From NCBI GenBank assembly GCA_002440665.1, contig DJUX01000010.1, positions 1-6,881 on the forward strand: a stretch of 6,881 bases of DNA, read 5' to 3'. Positions 5,272 to 6,881 of the stretch are shown here, one piece after another. The position numbers and the translations under genes are program-made. This DNA comes from Dechloromonas sp. UBA6271. GTDB lineage: Bacteria > Pseudomonadota > Gammaproteobacteria > Burkholderiales > Rhodocyclaceae. How positions within the stretch are numbered: position 1 is the first letter of the stretch; every line of letters begins with the position of its first letter. Below the pieces are notes generated by a model that searched no databases, was not told the DNA's origin, and saw only the letters and a list, made by a program, of their open reading frames with translations.

Positions 5272-5288
5272 CTGATCATCTTGATCAG
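5272..5288. promoter_or_regulatory. 17-base palindrome CTGATCA-TCT-TGATCAG, possible operator
   Basis: CTGATCA at 5272-5278 and TGATCAG at 5282-5288 are perfect inverted repeats with a 3-base centre, 31 bases upstream of the small membrane protein's ATG. A TTGACC (-35-like) at 5249-5254 stands 17 bases before the palindrome, but the bases in the -10 position (CTGATC) are a poor match. The AT-rich symmetric form in GC-rich surroundings is what a dimeric repressor site looks like; the regulator is unknown. Confidence 0.4.
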
Positions 5289-5319
5289 ACTGGCCAGATT
5301 TCTTGAAGGAGCAAGCAGC

Positions 5320-5517
5320 ATGAAACCTGATCTCTATACCAAGGCGGTTCTGACGGCGATCGCCGGTTGCCTGGTCTATCTTGTGGTGCAGGATGTCACG
5401 CCGATCAAGGTGGCGCACGCACAGTCGGGCGGCGTGGTCGACGTGAATATCGTCAAGATTGACGGCACTCCTGTCCGCTATTCATCAGCGGCACTGCCGG
5501 TGAAGATTGCCAGGTAG
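5320..5517 (+). CDS. Small single-pass membrane or exported protein, unknown function
   Basis: 65 residues. The start is the ATG at 5320, with AAGGAG at 5306-5311 eight bases upstream; an earlier in-frame ATG at 5269 has no such site. Residues about 8-26 (KAVLTAIAGCLVYLVVQDV) form one hydrophobic segment, followed by IKVAHAQSGG, which resembles a signal peptidase site after AHA (near residue 33) or a membrane anchor with a short periplasmic tail. The tail VVDVNIVKIDGTPVRY looks like a short beta hairpin. Small proteins that begin like this (a Tyr-Thr-Lys motif, then LTxIA) are, from memory, common in proteobacteria and cyanobacteria and uncharacterised. It follows the protease gene by 94 bases and precedes the YdjM-like gene by 45 bases, probably in the same transcript as the latter. 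Confidence 0.78.
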   Translation: MKPDLYTKAVLTAIAGCLVYLVVQDVTPIKVAHAQSGGVVDVNIVKIDGTPVRYSSAALPVKIAR

Positions 5518-5562
5518 CCAACATGATCGAAATCGCGGAAAGCGCAAAACAGGGAGAATTGC

Positions 5563-6087
5563 TTGCCGATCACACCGTTTCACTTCGGCCCGGGCGCGCT
5601 GATCAAGGCCGCGGTACCGAACCACTTCAGCTGGACGGTTTTCGCGCTGGCCAATGTGGTCATCGATCTCGAGCCGGTCAGCCTGTTCCTGCTCATCGGC
5701 GACCCGGCGCATCCGTGGCTGCATACGCTGCCCGGCGCGCTGGCGGTTGCCGTCGCGGTGGCGGTGTTCGGGCGACGGCCGTGTGAGGCGCTGCTGCGCT
5801 TCTGGAACCGCCGCTTGAGTCCGGGGCAGGCCCGCTGGCTGGCGGTTGTACCGGATATTTCAAGGACGGCCGCCTGGGTCGGGGCGCTGACCGGGACGCT
5901 CAGCCATCTGGCCCTCGATGCGGTGATGCACGCCGATGTCGAAGCGTTGTGGCCGATCGTGCCCGGAAACCCCTGGCGCGGCGCGCTATCGCTGGACCGC
6001 CTGCACCTGGCGTGCATCCTGGCCGGGGTCGCGGCGGCGGCCTGGTGGGGCGTGCGCAGATGGTTCGTCCTGCGCGGCCGGTACTGA
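5563..6087 (+). CDS. YdjM-like membrane-bound predicted metal-dependent hydrolase (TTG start)
   Basis: 174 residues. The start is a TTG at 5563, with GGGAG at 5552-5556 six bases upstream. It is chosen because the conserved family N-terminus (MPITPFHFGPG) begins exactly there and no ATG or GTG is near in frame. The sequence fits the YdjM/LexA-binding inner-membrane family (PF04307): H7 in TPFHFGPG, D35 in VVIDLEP, H50 and H54 in HPWLHT, and SHLALDAVMHAD with H115, D119 and H123. These conserved His/Asp residues are thought to bind metal. Hydrophobic stretches at about 24-44, 55-70, 102-120 and 147-165 imply an integral inner-membrane protein. The enzymatic substrate is not known for the family. 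It lies 45 bases after the small membrane protein and 30 bases before the HD-like gene, so a three-gene operon is likely. A different frame starting at the ATG 5523 overlaps it and is not considered coding. Confidence 0.85.
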   Translation: MPITPFHFGPGALIKAAVPNHFSWTVFALANVVIDLEPVSLFLLIGDPAHPWLHTLPGALAVAVAVAVFGRRPCEALLRFWNRRLSPGQARWLAVVPDISRTAAWVGALTGTLSHLALDAVMHADVEALWPIVPGNPWRGALSLDRLHLACILAGVAAAAWWGVRRWFVLRGRY

Positions 6088-6117
6088 GCGGGCCGGATCG
6101 GAATACCGGAAACCGAT

Positions 6118-6645
6118 ATGGAACGAATCCCTCCCAGAAAACCCGCGTCCCTCATTACGCAAGGGCTTGTCGCGGTGCTCCGTCAGGAATTCCGGCTCGA
6201 GTGGGGCGGCATCCACGGGGCGGCGCACTGGGCGAGGGTACGCCGCAACGGCCTGTACCTCGCGCGCCTGACCGGGGCGAATGCCCGGGTTGTCGAATAC
6301 TTCGCCTTCCTGCACGACGCCTGCCGCCACAGCGATGGGCACGATCCAGGGCACGGCCCGCGTGCCGTGGGCTTTGCACTCGACATTCGGGAGGGCCACA
6401 TTGACCTGGATGACCTGGAGTTCTCCTTGCTGCTGGCGGCCATGGAGGGCCACACCAGCGGCCGGCGCCATCGGGATGTTACGGTGAGCGCCTGCTGGGA
6501 TGCGGACCGCCTGGACCTCGCGCGCGTCGGGATTGAGCCCGATCCGGCGCGGCTATGCACGGTTCCGGCGCGCGACCCCGAGGTGATCCGCCGGGCGTCG
6601 GCGGCGGCGACGCGCTGGGTGGAACGCTATTTCGGGCGAGGCTGA
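6118..6645 (+). CDS. HD-like predicted metal-dependent phosphohydrolase
   Basis: 175 residues, soluble, no signal peptide. Motifs follow the HD superfamily pattern of phosphohydrolases: HGAAHWARV (H33, H37), FAFLHDACRH with the H66-D67 pair, HDPGHGPRA (H75, H79), MEGHTSG (H112), and SACWDADRLDL with D128 and D130. These residues would bind one or two divalent metal ions. The protein resembles a group of uncharacterised bacterial proteins that pair HGxxHWxRV near the N-terminus with CWDADRLDL near the C-terminus. Such enzymes often hydrolyse nucleotides or phosphate esters, but the substrate cannot be told here. The start at 6118 has only a weak Shine-Dalgarno (CCGGAAA about 7 bases upstream). 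It is 30 bases after the YdjM-like gene and ends the visible plus-strand block. Confidence 0.85.
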   Translation: MERIPPRKPASLITQGLVAVLRQEFRLEWGGIHGAAHWARVRRNGLYLARLTGANARVVEYFAFLHDACRHSDGHDPGHGPRAVGFALDIREGHIDLDDLEFSLLLAAMEGHTSGRRHRDVTVSACWDADRLDLARVGIEPDPARLCTVPARDPEVIRRASAAATRWVERYFGRG

Positions 6646-6698
6646 CCGGTGACTCTGAAGTCGAGATGTCCGGGACTCAGGGAGCCGCGCAGCAACAG

Positions 6699-6717
6699 TT
6701 CGTGCATTCAGCACGAA
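6699..6717 (+). terminator. Hairpin TTCGTGC/GCACGAA after the HD-like gene (terminator-like, no T-tract)
   Basis: TTCGTGC at 6699-6705 and GCACGAA at 6711-6717 form a perfect 7-bp stem around ATTCA, 53 bases past the stop of the last plus-strand gene. The bases after it (ACTCGCC) contain no T-run, so termination is possible but unproven; an operator for a downstream gene is the alternative. Confidence 0.4.
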
Positions 6718-6737
6718 ACTCGCCATACTCCCATCAC

Positions 6738-6835
6738 GAAAAGCCTGTTCGATGGTGAGGAGCCTTTTAGGCCGTTCAGGCGCTGTCAGATGTTCATCCT
6801 GTCGATGCGGTGATGGGGAACAGCCTGTTTGACGG
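6738..6835. repeat. Diverged direct repeat, two 18-base copies 80 bases apart
   Basis: Copy 1 (6738-6755) is GAAAAGCCTGTTCGATGG and copy 2 (6818-6835) is GAACAGCCTGTTTGACGG, 15 of 18 identical. A partial third similarity (CCTGTCGATGCGG, from about 6798) lies between them. They could be degenerate copies of a dispersed intergenic repeat of the REP type, or chance similarity. Confidence 0.3.
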
Positions 6836-6881
6836 GCCCCGGCGAGGGCGTGCGTATGTGCCGCAGCATCCCTATCCGGCG

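Larger units (their letters stand above)
6646..6881. other. Non-coding or unresolved right end
   Basis: No convincing gene was found in these 236 bases. They hold the hairpin at 6699-6717, a pair of diverged direct repeats (6738-6755 and 6818-6835), and a short frame open to the edge from the ATG at 6813 (MGNSLFDGPRRGR...) with no ribosome binding site. The G+C content drops locally around 6690-6800 compared with the genes. Confidence 0.4.

Noticed and set aside
4278..5321. Minus-strand open frame of 347 codons opposite the Bro-N/protease gene
   Set aside because: The translation is Arg/Gln/Gly/His-rich without domain pattern, while the plus strand shows membrane segments and protease motifs.
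5523..5786. Alternative frame beginning MIEIAESAKQGE
   Set aside because: It overlaps the YdjM-like gene in another frame and becomes Arg/Gly/Ala-rich; the YdjM-like frame has the conserved motifs.
6813..6881. Frame open to the right edge, MGNSLFDGPRRGR...
   Set aside because: There is no ribosome binding site, only 23 codons are visible, and it overlaps the second copy of the 18-base repeat.
1..6881. CRISPR array, tRNA or rRNA genes, transposase or integrase
   Set aside because: I looked for regularly spaced repeats, tRNA-like cloverleafs and mobile-element protein motifs on both strands and found none.

Overview
The window is about 65% G+C, densely coding and bacterial. A twin-arginine (Tat) signal peptide, clear AGGAG-type ribosome binding sites, a YdjM-like membrane protein and two short WYL-like regulators suggest a proteobacterium, most likely beta or gamma. 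This is inference; there is no rRNA, tRNA or other marker to fix the taxon.

The layout is two divergent blocks separated by about 300 bases (3460-3761). The left block reads entirely on the minus strand. In transcription order it holds an unrecognised 141-residue protein (3459-3034), a WYL-like HTH regulator (2941-2285), a histone-deacetylase-family amidohydrolase (2180-1236), a second, shorter WYL-like regulator whose start overlaps the deacetylase stop (1236-754), a small Tat-exported protein (625-206), and the first 11 codons of another gene leaving the left edge (33-1). Five of these six starts have a well-spaced Shine-Dalgarno sequence, and the sixth is translationally coupled. Short GC-rich inverted repeats lie in most of the gaps. 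They may be stem-loops that tune transcript ends or stability; none has a terminator T-tract.

The right block reads on the plus strand. It holds a polytopic membrane protein that joins a Bro-N-like domain to a ClpP-like serine protease domain (3762-5225), a 65-residue single-pass small protein (5320-5517), a YdjM-like membrane metal-binding protein with a TTG start (5563-6087), and a soluble HD-like predicted metal-dependent phosphohydrolase (6118-6645). The last three are closely spaced and probably co-transcribed. The final 236 bases hold a hairpin, a pair of diverged 18-base repeats and no convincing gene.

The most interesting points are the deacetylase-family enzyme set between two degenerate WYL-type regulators in what looks like one operon, and the Bro-N / membrane / ClpP-like fusion, whose predicted topology puts the DNA-binding-like domain in the cytoplasm and the protease in the periplasm. 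No CRISPR array, insertion sequence, integrase, tRNA or rRNA was seen.
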